Of a stretch of DNA of 25,676 bases, positions 1 to 7,259 are shown in pieces; positions within the stretch are counted from its first letter, which is position 1; the number at the start of each line of letters is the position of its first letter. The notes under the pieces were generated by a model. The model saw nothing but the letters and a program-made list of their open reading frames with translations, was not told the DNA's origin and did no database searches. The stretch comes from CABQCM01 sp965145485. GTDB taxonomy: Bacteria; Bacillota; Clostridia; Oscillospirales; Acutalibacteraceae. A program made the translations under genes and the position numbers. Location: NCBI GenBank assembly GCA_965145485.1, contig CBCTCU010000039.1, positions 1 to 25,676 on the forward strand, given 5' to 3'.

Positions 1-81
1 CAAGCCCTTGCAATCCATAAGAACCATGCAGCTGCCGGGGCTCTCACCCCGGCGGTTGTTTCATGCTGGAGGAGATATTGA
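1..81 (+). CDS. C-terminal end of a small protein cut by the window edge
   Basis: An open frame enters at base 1 and stops at TGA 79-81. It encodes the 26 residues that begin QALAIHKNH and end SCWRRY. The stop overlaps the ATG of the next small frame (TGATG), an arrangement typical of translational coupling. Its first 20 or so residues match the C-terminal half of that next frame almost exactly, because bases 1-64 are a near-perfect copy of 150-213. I do not recognise the family and the N-terminus lies outside the window. It may be a real small gene in tandem array or simply a repeat that happens to be open. Confidence 0.3.
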   Translation, partial: QALAIHKNHAAAGALTPAVVSCWRRY

Positions 82-213
82 TGCAACCGGCATGCTCTTA
101 CTCCCTTCCGTTCTCGGTTGAGCTGATTGATTCGCTGCCCATCGAACGGCAAGCCCTTGCAATCCATAAGAACCATGCAGCTGCCGGGGCTCTCACCCCG
201 GCGGCTGTTTCAT
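1..213. repeat. Direct repeat, 64-bp copies 149 bp apart
   Basis: Bases 1-64 and 150-213 differ at a single position (T56 against C205). Each copy holds the hairpin GCCGGGG-CTCTCA-CCCCGGC (7-bp stem), followed by a short T-rich stretch. The spacer 65-149 is unique inside the window. The first copy starts at the window edge, so the array may continue leftward. The 149-bp period is not a multiple of three, so each copy encodes the end of a separate frame rather than a repeat within one protein. Confidence 0.85.
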
Positions 214-233
214 TTTATTTGGAAGCGCCCTAA
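81..233 (+). CDS. Small 50-residue protein of unknown function, paralogue of the upstream frame
   Basis: ATG at 81 follows a good ribosome binding site (GGAGGAG, 68-74) at normal spacing and runs 50 codons to TAA 231-233. The protein starts MQPACSYSLPFSVELID and ends AVSFYLEAP. It has one Cys, no obvious membrane segment and no motif I recognise. Residues 24-44 repeat the end of the upstream frame. The ribosome binding site, the TGATG overlap and conservation of frame between the two copies argue for translation. Against it are the short length, unknown family and the possibility that the DNA repeat, which carries a GC-rich hairpin, is the real feature. Confidence 0.38.
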   Translation: MQPACSYSLPFSVELIDSLPIERQALAIHKNHAAAGALTPAAVSFYLEAP

Positions 234-464
234 AGTGAACCTTGGCGCATCCTGCAAGTGCTGACCGTTTTTTCATCTCATATGGATCACCCGCCAGTGT
301 ATGCTGATAGCAAATCACATCCAAGCCGCGGCAACCCTTGTATGGGGCCGTTCACAAACGGGTCCATTTCAGCATACCCGCCACAGCGCAACGAATCGTG
401 CGGTATTCCCGTACCCTGGTTGTACTATAAACTTTTTGGGCACTGCTATTCTTCTGGGGCATCG

Positions 465-492
465 AAAAACCCCCGGCTTGCACCGGGGGTTT
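465..492 (-). terminator. Rho-independent terminator of the PBP gene
   Basis: A 7-bp GC-only stem (470-476 with 483-489, CCCCCGG/CCGGGGG) has a 6-base loop. Read on the minus strand it is followed by TTTTT (469-465). It starts 13 bases past the stop codon of the penicillin-binding protein gene. An A-run on the other side gives only three T on the plus strand, so it should work mainly for the minus strand. Confidence 0.85.
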
Positions 493-502
493 ACAGGTAA
501 AG

Positions 503-1891
503 CTATGCTCCCTTTCGCACCTCGTCGGCCGCAACCGTGAGCACCCTCTGCGCGATCGACCGGGTGGTTGAGGAAGCCGACCCGCCGTTTTCCACCACGA
601 TAGCAAAGGCAAGCGGCGCGGTTTCATCGCTCAAAAAGCCGACCAGCCAGGAATGCGGCTCCTCCCCTGTCTGGATTTCGGCCGTCCCCGTCTTGCAGCA
701 CAGGCCGTATTCGCTCATAAAGCCCGAGCCAAAGGTGTGAACGGCCGCGTCCCGCATCATATCCGCCAGCACAGAAGCCGTGTCGGCCTCCATCATCGAA
801 CGGGTGTTGGTCCACAGCCGCACGGTCGTCGGCAGGCCAAGCGGGCTGTTGGAGGTCTGGATGATCCGGGGCACCACGGCGTTTCCCCCAGCCGCAATGC
901 CGCCGGCGATCATCATCATATTAAAGGGGCTGGCCATATCGTTATACTGCCCGATGCCGGCCCAGCCAAGCTCGCTCTGGGTGGCGTTTTCCACGTGGAA
1001 CTGCCCCCCCGAATAGGAAAAGCCATCGGCCTTGAAATTCTGATTAAAGCCCATTTTCTCCGCCTGCGCGGTGAGGATTTCCGGCCCCAGCTCGATGGCA
1101 ACCTGGGAGAAAACCGTGTTGCAGCTCTCAGCCAACGCCTCGCCAAAGGTCAGCGTACCGTGCTTGCCGTTGCAGATGATCTCCCCGTCCGACGCAACGT
1201 ATTTTCCATCGCAGGTAAATTCACGCGATTGGATATCGTCGATGTTCTCCAGCGCGGCAGCGGCCACCACCAGCTTAAAGGTCGAGCCGGGAGCGTAAAG
1301 GCCCCGCAGCACCCGGTTGACATAAATTCCGTCGTACCGGTCCTCGTTCAAATCGATATCGGGCTTGTTCTCCGGGTCAAAGGTGGGGGTGGAGACCATG
1401 CAGAGCACCTCGCCGGTTTTGTAGTTATATACGCTGACGGCCCCCTTGCGGCTGCCGAGCTGCTCAAGGGCGGTGCGGCATACCTTGGCGCTGACGGTCA
1501 GCTGAATGGAGCCGGTCATATTGTAATCCTTGAGGTTGTGCACCCCTGCGAGCATGGAGTAGCCGGCCAGCTTCGCGCCGTAAATCTTCTGCACGCTGTT
1601 GGTGATAAAGCCCTCGCTGTCCCCGATCAGGTGAAGCAGGGCGCGGCGGGTGGTGGAATCCTCGCTATATTGACGCTGCCCGTCAACCGACTGCGCCAAA
1701 ATCTCCCCTGTGCGGTCGGTGATCTTGCCGGTGGTTACCAGCGTGCCCCCGTCGTAGATATGGCGGTTGGCCGAGTCGAGGGCCCAGGCCGCCCCGTCGC
1801 GGGCGTAGGACACCAGAAAAAAGCCCAGACCCAGCAAAAAGGCAATGAGCAAAAGATAGGCGGCCGCTGTGCGGCGCAGCAATCGTTTCAT
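503..1891 (-). CDS. Class B penicillin-binding protein (PbpA/FtsI-type transpeptidase)
   Basis: This is a peptidoglycan D,D-transpeptidase of 462 residues, anchored in the cytoplasmic membrane with its catalytic domain outside. Residues 10-29 form an N-terminal membrane segment after a basic start (MKRLLRR). The three penicillin-binding motifs are present: STFK with Ser203, SCN at 256-258 and KTGTAE at 400-405. The short N-terminal part fits the PbpA/PBP2 type found beside rodA and FHA genes in Actinobacteria and many Clostridia. The ATG at 1891 was chosen because it follows AAAGGAG at good spacing and precedes the membrane segment; a start 54 bases upstream has no such site. It is last of the FHA - SEDS - PBP series, all on the minus strand, and ends in a strong terminator. 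By family knowledge it should partner the SEDS glycosyltransferase encoded upstream. Confidence 0.93.
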   Translation of the reverse strand: MKRLLRRTAAAYLLLIAFLLGLGFFLVSYARDGAAWALDSANRHIYDGGTLVTTGKITDRTGEILAQSVDGQRQYSEDSTTRRALLHLIGDSEGFITNSVQKIYGAKLAGYSMLAGVHNLKDYNMTGSIQLTVSAKVCRTALEQLGSRKGAVSVYNYKTGEVLCMVSTPTFDPENKPDIDLNEDRYDGIYVNRVLRGLYAPGSTFKLVVAAAALENIDDIQSREFTCDGKYVASDGEIICNGKHGTLTFGEALAESCNTVFSQVAIELGPEILTAQAEKMGFNQNFKADGFSYSGGQFHVENATQSELGWAGIGQYNDMASPFNMMMIAGGIAAGGNAVVPRIIQTSNSPLGLPTTVRLWTNTRSMMEADTASVLADMMRDAAVHTFGSGFMSEYGLCCKTGTAEIQTGEEPHSWLVGFLSDETAPLAFAIVVENGGSASSTTRSIAQRVLTVAADEVRKGA

Positions 1892-2635
1892 GGTTTCTCC
1901 TTTCCGGGATAAGCCGGGATTCCTGTGACGGATAGCGTTGGACAACGCACGAACGCACGATAGCTAGAAAGCCGGGAACACGGGTTGAGCACCCGGCAAA
2001 GCGCGGCCCCGCGCCGGAAGCATCGTCTCTACGGCGCGCTGCAGGGGATACCCACGGCGCAATGGCCTACCATCCCTAAGCGGCCGGACCTGTCGCACCG
2101 CCGGCGATGCGGTCTCTGCCGTACGAAAAGCCAAATCTGCCGTGGCTCTCCCTTTATGCCCCGGGGCATGGGGCATTCGCCAAAGCTTTGACGAAAGGTC
2201 CCTGTTTCTTTGACTGGCGCAGCCCCTTCCTCCGCAGGGCACGCGTCTTACCAAAGCCCTGCCGGGAGAGGCCCTTGTTCCGGCTGCCTCTTTTTCCGGC
2301 ACAATCCCTTCCATCACAGGGCATGAGCCTTACCAAAGCCCGGCTGAAAGAGGCCGCATTTGTCCAGCGCAGCACTTACGCCCTGCAATGCGGGGGGATT
2401 TGCCAAAGCCCGGATGACCGGTGTCTCCATCATCGCAGCCATTGCCCTCTGCAACACGAGATTTTACCAAGCTGGGATGACCCGGTGCCTCCATCATCGC
2501 AACCCTCACGCTCTGCAATGCGGGGGATTTGCCAAAGCCCGGTTGGAAAATGCCTCCGCCGACGCAACCCTCACGCTCTGCAATGCGGGGGATTTGCCAA
2601 AGCCCGGTTGGAAAATGCCTCCGCTGGCGTAGCAC
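1892..2635. other. Long non-coding spacer between the SEDS and PBP genes
   Basis: This 744-base spacer breaks what is normally a tight pair of genes. Its right two thirds is the 65-bp tandem repeat listed separately. The left part (1892-2140) is GC-rich without a convincing promoter; the only pattern is a short repeat of CGCACGAA near 1946-1960. Open frames on both strands change frame from one repeat unit to the next, lack ribosome binding sites and look accidental. Confidence 0.6.
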
Positions 2636-2670
2636 TTATGCCCTCGAGCGCGGATATTTCGTCGAAGTTC
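2150..2670. repeat. Degenerate tandem repeat of about 65 bp, eight units
   Basis: The core CCAAAGCCCGG recurs with CAAAG (or its variant) at 2181, 2252, 2334, 2404, 2468, 2533, 2598 and 2663. Spacings are 71, 82, 70, 64, 65, 65 and 65, so the right end is most regular. The units anchored at 2533 and 2598 are almost identical over the full 65 bp, including the shared segment CGCTCTGCAATGCGGGGG. Divergence grows to the left, as expected of an array expanding at one end. A 65-bp period is incompatible with one continuous protein repeat. The last unit runs into the 3' end of the SEDS gene and supplies its stop codon. Confidence 0.8.
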
Positions 2671-4060
2671 TTCCAGAGGGCGCCTTTTTGGCGGCCTTTT
2701 TCTTTTTTCTCCGCGGCGGCTCGTCGTCGTCCAGGCCGGGGATATGCACGACAAAATTCCCCTTGCGCTTGGTTTCCCGCTTACACGAGTCGTCGAGCGC
2801 CGCCAGAAACCCGAGCAGACCCCAGCATGCGGCCATGGAGGAGCCGCCGCGGCTGATAAAGGGCAGGGTAATGCCGGTCAGAGGGAGCAGGTCGGTCACG
2901 CCGAAAATATTCAGCCCCGCCTGAAACAGCAGCAGGCTGGCCGCGCCGACGCCGGCGATAACATAAAGGGAGCTTCCAGCGGTCGAAGCCGCGCGCACCG
3001 CAAAAACGACAAAGCCGACATACACCGCAATGGCCGCGAGGGCGAGCAACAGTCCCCATTCCTCGCACACCACGCCGAACATCAGGTCGGTCGTCGCGGC
3101 GGCGACCTTTTTCAAATACCCCTCGCCCGGCCCAAGGCCAAACAGCCCCCCGCTGGCCACGGCGATGAGCAGACGGGTCTGCTGATAGCCGCTGGTGGAG
3201 GAATATTCCCACACATGCCGCCAGGCCTGAAACCGCCGGGCGATGTAAGGCTTGCTGATGAGCACGGCCGCCACCCCGCCGGCCGCGCCGCCGCACATCA
3301 GCAGGATGGTAAGCAGCTTGCCCGAGCGCAGGAAGGACATAATCAAAAAGGTCACGAAAAAGATACAGGCCGTGCCGAAGTCGCCCATCCAGGCCAGGGA
3401 GCCCATACAGATGGCGAAAAAGAGCAAAAACCAGGTGATGTGACGCGAGCCCTGCAGCCGGTCCAGCGTGGTGGCGCCGGTGATAATAAAGGCGATCTTG
3501 ATAAATTCCGACGGCTGCACCGAGATGGGGCCGATGACGATCCAGTTGCGCGAGCCAAAAAGCACCGTGCCCAGCGACAGGTTGACGGCGAACACCAGCA
3601 CCGCCGCCACGCCGATCCACAATTTCCACTTCATCACCCGGTCGACGCTGCTCATAAACCACCTTACGGCATGGAACAAAAACAGCCCCAGAATGCAGGC
3701 CGCCATTTGCTCGGGCACCGCGCCGGGCGACACCCCGGCGAGGGCAAGCAGGCCGATGCCGGTCAGAAAAAAGGCGGCCGACTCCAGGGTGATATCCTCC
3801 CTTTTCATGCGACGGCTGATGCCGTAGTAAACCCATTCCAAAACGATAAACAAAGCCGGGAAAAGAAGGTAGAGCGGCTGCTCGGCCATGACATCGGTCA
3901 ATGCCAGCCGGAGCAGGCCGATCACCTGAAAAAAGGTTGCCGCCCAAAGCAGGGAGGTCGGGCGAAGCAGGCTTTTGACCCGGCTTTGGGACGAAGCCCT
4001 TTGAGTCCGGCCGCCCGACAAGGCTACGCCGCTTCTTTTTGTCTGACTGCTCCTCGCCAC
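2636..4060 (-). CDS. SEDS-family peptidoglycan glycosyltransferase (RodA/FtsW type)
   Basis: This polytopic membrane protein of 474 residues polymerises lipid II into glycan strands together with a class B PBP. It has about ten hydrophobic segments between residues 35 and 410. The family signatures are ISVQPSEFIKIAFI near 180-193, GDFGTA at 227-232 and the C-terminal LPFISRGGSSM. The N-terminal 30 residues are basic and Ser-rich, and the C-terminal tail is basic with a KKKKKAAKKAP stretch, both cytosolic. The start is GTG at 4058-4060, behind AAGGAGG (4068-4074) at 7-base spacing. It lies between FHA and PBP genes, the arrangement known from Actinobacteria as rodA-pbpA. The FtsW or RodA role cannot be decided from sequence alone; pairing with this PBP favours RodA. 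The last few residues are encoded by the edge of a tandem repeat. Confidence 0.93.
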   Translation of the reverse strand: MARSSQTKRSGVALSGGRTQRASSQSRVKSLLRPTSLLWAATFFQVIGLLRLALTDVMAEQPLYLLFPALFIVLEWVYYGISRRMKREDITLESAAFFLTGIGLLALAGVSPGAVPEQMAACILGLFLFHAVRWFMSSVDRVMKWKLWIGVAAVLVFAVNLSLGTVLFGSRNWIVIGPISVQPSEFIKIAFIITGATTLDRLQGSRHITWFLLFFAICMGSLAWMGDFGTACIFFVTFLIMSFLRSGKLLTILLMCGGAAGGVAAVLISKPYIARRFQAWRHVWEYSSTSGYQQTRLLIAVASGGLFGLGPGEGYLKKVAAATTDLMFGVVCEEWGLLLALAAIAVYVGFVVFAVRAASTAGSSLYVIAGVGAASLLLFQAGLNIFGVTDLLPLTGITLPFISRGGSSMAACWGLLGFLAALDDSCKRETKRKGNFVVHIPGLDDDEPPRRKKKKAAKKAPSGRTSTKYPRSRA

Positions 4061-4076
4061 ACAGCCGCCTCCTTAC

Positions 4077-4106
4077 ATTATAATATGGTATCTCTTGACA
4101 AGACAA
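4077..4106 (-). promoter_or_regulatory. Weak candidate promoter of the SEDS gene
   Basis: Read on the minus strand there is TTGTCT (4106-4101), an 18-base gap and a perfect TATAAT (4082-4077). The predicted start of transcription would fall inside or next to the ribosome binding site at 4074-4068, leaving almost no leader. That makes it doubtful despite the good -10 box. Confidence 0.3.
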
Positions 4107-4668
4107 ATTTCGGTTTTTGAAAACCGAGCGCACCGACGGTTGCCTTCTTCTGATGTTGCTGTGCGATCCGGGTTGCCCGCCCGCCTGCGCGTTGGCCCGT
4201 CTGTGAACCGGTCGCCTCTGCCGCATCGGCTGGCGAGACGTGATAGAGGCGGGAAAGGGCGCAAAAGACGGCTGGATAGCCCCCTCACCCGGGATGGCCA
4301 CCTGCGGCAACGGCAGGCGCGCGCTTTTTATCCGCCGGGATATCCAGCCCTCGCAGCCGATGCGCGCCCCTCGCCCTACGCCCCTCGTTCCCGCGGTGGG
4401 CGCGGCGTTGCCGGGCGGATTTTGCATAAACGCGTGTGGCTGAATCGGGTTTGACCAGTATACCGAAAAAACCATCCCGCCGGAACCCCGCCCACAACCA
4501 GGCAGGGAGGATTCCAAGCGCGTTATCCGCTGGAATGCATCCGGCGGCGACCGAGGCGGTGCGATCCCGGCCATGGGGTAACGGCGGTGCTTGCAGCCCG
4601 GGCGGGCGCATGGCCGCCTTCATGAAAAAACCCGGGATGCCGGCGGTGGGAGCGGATTTTACGACCCC
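4107..4668. other. Spacer between FHA and SEDS genes with no recognisable gene
   Basis: About 560 GC-rich bases. Frames on both strands are overlapping, lack ribosome binding sites and resemble no family I know. On the minus strand just beyond the FHA stop there is CCGG-CATC-CCGG followed by G and six T (around 4627-4643), a possible but weak terminator with only four stem pairs. Nothing else can be supported. Confidence 0.5.
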
Positions 4669-5106
4669 TCAGTCAATAATGCGGTTGCTGAACAGGTACA
4701 CAACCCCGCCGAGGGAAAGGCGGTCCCCATTCTTGATGGGGGCGCAGCCGTCGACCGGCTTGTCATTGACCTCCACGCCCGCCTTGGATTTGGTGTCGTA
4801 AATAAACCAATCCCCGTCCCGGCAGGCGATCACCGCATGGTTGCGCGACACGGTGGGAAAATTGAGCACAATATCCGACCCGGCGCTGCGGCCGATGAGG
4901 GTCTCGTTGTTGGTCAGATAGATCTTATCCCGGCTGGCCTGGTTGACCAGCACGGCGATGGGGGGAGGCGGTTGGATCGGCCGGCGCAGGGTGCGTACCC
5001 AGCGCACCAGAAAGATCACAACCGGAATCCAGATGAGAATGCGCAGCGCCTCCCGCACATAGGGCAGCACCGCCGCCACAACCGGGTTGCTAAAAAATTC
5101 CTCCAC
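4669..5106 (-). CDS. Membrane-anchored FHA-domain protein
   Basis: This 145-residue protein reads phosphothreonine marks and probably links Ser/Thr kinase signalling to cell-wall synthesis. From the chosen GTG start at 5104-5106 it begins EEFFSNPVVAAVLPYV; a membrane segment spans about residues 17-38 (ILIWIPVVIFLV). A Pro-rich linker (QPPPP) leads to the FHA domain at about 58-145, with the conserved LIGRSAGSDIVL and VSRNHAVI motifs that hold the Gly-Arg, Ser and Asn-His positions of phosphopeptide binding. GTG was chosen because AAAGGGGGG precedes it; an ATG 63 bases further upstream has no binding site. It is the first of three envelope genes, matching the fhaB-rodA-pbpA order of Actinobacteria. 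No Ser/Thr kinase or phosphatase gene is visible here. Confidence 0.88.
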   Translation of the reverse strand: MEEFFSNPVVAAVLPYVREALRILIWIPVVIFLVRWVRTLRRPIQPPPPIAVLVNQASRDKIYLTNNETLIGRSAGSDIVLNFPTVSRNHAVIACRDGDWFIYDTKSKAGVEVNDKPVDGCAPIKNGDRLSLGGVVYLFSNRIID

Positions 5107-5125
5107 CGACGCCCCCCCTTTCTTT

Positions 5126-5131
5126 ATTATA
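5126..5131 (-). promoter_or_regulatory. Candidate -10 box of the FHA gene
   Basis: A perfect TATAAT on the minus strand lies 20 bases before the GTG start and just before the AAAGGGGGG binding site. No good -35 box is found 16-18 bases upstream, so the promoter is uncertain. Confidence 0.35.
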
Positions 5132-5170
5132 GGATACTCCGATTCATGATAGGCCGTGACCATGGGCAAA

Positions 5171-5432
5171 GCTTCCGGGAGCCGAATACAACATGGTTTT
5201 CAGAGCTGCTTTCCGAGCGGATACCTTAAAATTTTTGCAATACGGCAGTATGGCTGCAAATGGATACCTTGCCCGCGCGAAAACCTTCTCACTGAAAACT
5301 GCGCGCACCGAAAAGGATGGCGCGGATCGATTTTTGCTTTCGAGGCCGCAGGTGTGCCGACGCACACCAAGAGGTAAAAAGGGAAAAGCCGCCGAGCCGG
5401 TACATTTTCGGCATATCGGCTTCCGGCAGCTT
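5171..5432. mobile_element. MITE-like dispersed element, copy A
   Basis: This 262-bp stretch is strongly similar along its whole length to 17955-18226, with long shared blocks such as ATGGCTGCAAATGGATACC and AACTGCGCGCACCGAAAAGG. Its ends are imperfect inverted repeats: GCTTCCGGGAGCCG at the left, and the reverse complement of the right end, GCTGCCGGAAGCCG (12 of 14 matching). Inside is a perfect 7-bp hairpin GGTGTGC-CGAC-GCACACC (5351-5368), kept in copy B with a changed loop base. A minus-strand frame runs through it, but with indels between the copies and no binding site; I treat it as non-coding. No transposase is visible, so movement in trans would be required. Confidence 0.75.
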
Positions 5433-5604
5433 AAACGGCCGTTGACACGGCATGCCGGCAATATTCAGGATATGCCGGCGATGGCCCAACTGTGCCAGCC
5501 TTTCCATAATCCGCTTTTCACTGGCCCGCTATGTCGGTTTGATCCCGCTGTATCCATACCATCCAGGGCCGGGGAAAGGGACCACGCCTGGCGACCCCCG
5601 CCCG

Positions 5605-5616
5605 TTAAGCTGCCGG
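5605..5616. repeat. Solo inverted copy of the element end
   Basis: TTAAGCTGCCGG here is the exact reverse complement of CCGGCAGCTTAA at 5423-5434, the right end of copy A. The two 12-bp arms flank 170 bp of sequence not found elsewhere in the window. It may be the remnant of a second, nested or decayed element. Confidence 0.45.
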
Positions 5617-5632
5617 CGCGCTGCCTTTTGCC

Positions 5633-6742
5633 TCACAGATGCTCCTTCATCCAGGCGATCAGCCGCTCGGTATCCTCCTGCCCGGCCGACTGGTGTGAAA
5701 AAACCGTTTTGGCCGGGTCGAGGGCGCAAAACAGCTCTTTGAGCTGCTCGGTCGTGCCCGAAACCGAGACCGCCTTTCCAGCCTCCTGAATCCGGCGGTA
5801 AAGCTCGATATAATCCCTGTGCCGCTCCCCCGGGCTGGGGACATAAGAGATCAGATACAGTTTTTCCAGCCCCATGATGTCGTCAAAATGCTTGAGCGCG
5901 CCGGGGCCGTCCCAGTGCAGCATGACGTGATCCATAAAGCCCGCCTCATACTCCATCGTCGGCAACACCCAGCGGCGGAACATGTCGGTTCCAATCAGGC
6001 ACATAAAATCACACGACAGCAGGCCGATGCTGCCATCGGTGGCAAAGGAGTCAAAAAAATACCCAACCTCGTCCATGTTCCCCGCGCGGGTGCATGTCTC
6101 CCAGCACAGGCGAAAGACACTGCGTGCATCCTCCATCGCGCGGTCAATGGCCTCGGGGCAGTCGTAAAGGTCCATGCAAAGCTCCTCGCTGCCCCGCACG
6201 GCCGACAGCAAATCCATATTGGAATGAAAATCCAGCGTACGGGTCAGGATGCGCCCTTCAAAGCGCTGGGCGCATCGCCGGTAAAATTCCTGCATGCGCT
6301 GAAAAAAATAGCCGTCCTGGTTGACCGAAAGGGGCAAAGCCTCCTCCCAGTCGCTCACAAAGGGCTTGGCCCAATTGGTTGGAAGCTGATCCTCCTGCGG
6401 CCAGATGATCTCGCAGCCGCAGTAGGCCGCCAGCTCGTCGGGCGCAAAGGAGGGCCAGTAGGAGGGGAGGCTGTCGCCCCCATAAACCATCCCGGCCGCA
6501 TTATGCAGGGCATGATCGATTTGCTCATCGATCGAGCCAAAAGCACGGCTGCGGTAATCGTCCCGGCCAACAAAGTCGTAGCCCGGACGGGGGCTGGAGG
6601 ACAGCAGCACCGGGCGGTCGATCATCTCGCCCTGCCAAAAGGCGTCCCACCGGGCGGCCGATTCTTCGATGTCGGGCTTAAAGACCTTAAGAGAATCCAA
6701 ACAAAGCTGCATAAAAAGCCTCGCTCTCTCATTGTTTGACAC
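5633..6742 (-). CDS. Uroporphyrinogen-decarboxylase-like (URO-D superfamily) protein
   Basis: A 369-residue cytosolic protein resembling the URO-D/corrinoid methyltransferase superfamily. Supporting features are the C-terminal barrel segments HVMLHWDGPGALKHFDDIM, the following strand YLISYVPSPGE and the closing KAVSVSG segment, which match the catalogue of uncharacterised URO-D-like proteins common in gut Clostridia. It is not a haem-pathway HemE: the N-terminal substrate-binding Arg motif of HemE is not seen. In this superfamily many members move methyl groups to or from corrinoid proteins, but no corrinoid protein or activase gene is near, so the substrate stays open. The GTG at 6740-6742 follows TGAGGA at about 10 bases; ATG at 6711 is an alternative, and an upstream TTG lacks a site. 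It stands alone on its strand. Confidence 0.7.
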   Translation of the reverse strand: MSNNERARLFMQLCLDSLKVFKPDIEESAARWDAFWQGEMIDRPVLLSSSPRPGYDFVGRDDYRSRAFGSIDEQIDHALHNAAGMVYGGDSLPSYWPSFAPDELAAYCGCEIIWPQEDQLPTNWAKPFVSDWEEALPLSVNQDGYFFQRMQEFYRRCAQRFEGRILTRTLDFHSNMDLLSAVRGSEELCMDLYDCPEAIDRAMEDARSVFRLCWETCTRAGNMDEVGYFFDSFATDGSIGLLSCDFMCLIGTDMFRRWVLPTMEYEAGFMDHVMLHWDGPGALKHFDDIMGLEKLYLISYVPSPGERHRDYIELYRRIQEAGKAVSVSGTTEQLKELFCALDPAKTVFSHQSAGQEDTERLIAWMKEHL

Positions 6743-6867
6743 AATGTTGTTTTCCTCAGCATGGGTCTTGCGCAATTTGAAATGCCGGTAAACGAAAGAT
6801 CGATTTTTGTTGTAACACGCAATATTTCAATATTCATGCATCTGAATTCATCGGGCTTTGTTGACGC

Positions 6868-6963
6868 CATCAGCACGCCCTACAAATGGTATCCATGCAT
6901 ATAGCCGCACATCTAATCTAGAAATTAAATACCGTCCTCATTTGCGGTTATTGTACCATACCC
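6868..6963 (+). repeat. Diverged direct repeat, left copy
   Basis: This stretch aligns with 7417-7514: both start CAT.AGCACGCC, share AAATGGTAT and ATGCA, and end with a GG.TATT.TACCATA block before CCC. Identity looks like roughly 60-65%, with a few short gaps. The rest of 6743-7103 is a relatively AT-rich spacer with no gene that I can support. Confidence 0.45.
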
Positions 6964-7103
6964 GTTTTCAAAACACAAGCCTCCGCCCCCGTCGGACAGG
7001 AAGGAAAATGCATTTTGTTTGAGACAGGCAAAAAGGATAAAGGATCGCCGCCCATCCTCCTTACCGGCGTGCGCTGGACAGCGCCTGAGAAGCTATTCAT
7101 CCC

Positions 7104-7259
7104 CTATTTGCGAAATACCAAAATCGCTTTTGCCGTCGTAGTTACCGAAAAGGTGACCAGGTCATATCCCTCTTGGAGCATTTCGTTGGCCGTCTGCTCG
7201 ATCTTCTCGGCCATATTATCTGCCTTTGGAGAATATTCCACCACCACTGCTTTATACAT
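7104..7259 (-). CDS. 51-residue protein, DUF4177-like
   Basis: ATG at 7259 lies 10 bases behind a strong ribosome binding site (AAAGGAGG) and is followed by 51 codons to TAG at 7106-7104. The protein begins MYKAVVVEYSPKADNMAEKI, has an amphipathic helix (about 14-30) with EGYDLV after it, then two strands ending KAILVFRK. The strand-helix-strand-strand layout and the E-G-aromatic-x-L-V pattern recall the small DUF4177 family, whose function is unknown; the match is by eye only. It is monocistronic and convergent with nothing obvious. It lies between the two copies of a diverged repeat, which may carry its regulatory signals. Confidence 0.75.
   Translation of the reverse strand: MYKAVVVEYSPKADNMAEKIEQTANEMLQEGYDLVTFSVTTTAKAILVFRK

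Noticed and set aside
1..213. The left-edge repeat as a CRISPR array.
   Set aside because: Only two copies 149 bp apart, repeat length 64, open reading frame inside and no cas genes.
2107..2856. Plus- and minus-strand frames through the 65-bp repeats as repeat proteins.
   Set aside because: A 65-bp period shifts the frame at every unit, so the residues do not repeat in register; no binding site.
2744..4120. A 458-residue plus-strand open frame opposite the SEDS gene, and similar long frames opposite PBP, URO-D-like, dnaA, gyrB and gyrA genes.
   Set aside because: They are antisense shadows caused by high GC and codon bias: Gln/Gly/His/Arg-rich, without binding sites or family motifs, while the opposite strand encodes clear proteins.
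5144..5461. Minus-strand frame in element copy A with a similar frame in copy B as a conserved protein.
   Set aside because: The similarity follows from DNA homology, the copies differ by indels and divergent ends, and no ribosome binding site is present. The inverted ends and hairpin explain the conservation better.
5633..6742. Calling the URO-D-like protein HemE or a named methyltransferase.
   Set aside because: The HemE N-terminal substrate motif is missing and there is no haem or corrinoid gene nearby, so only the superfamily can be supported.
6781..6903. A 41-codon plus-strand frame starting at ATG 6781.
   Set aside because: No ribosome binding site, overlaps the leader of the URO-D-like gene and one of the diverged repeats, and resembles nothing known.
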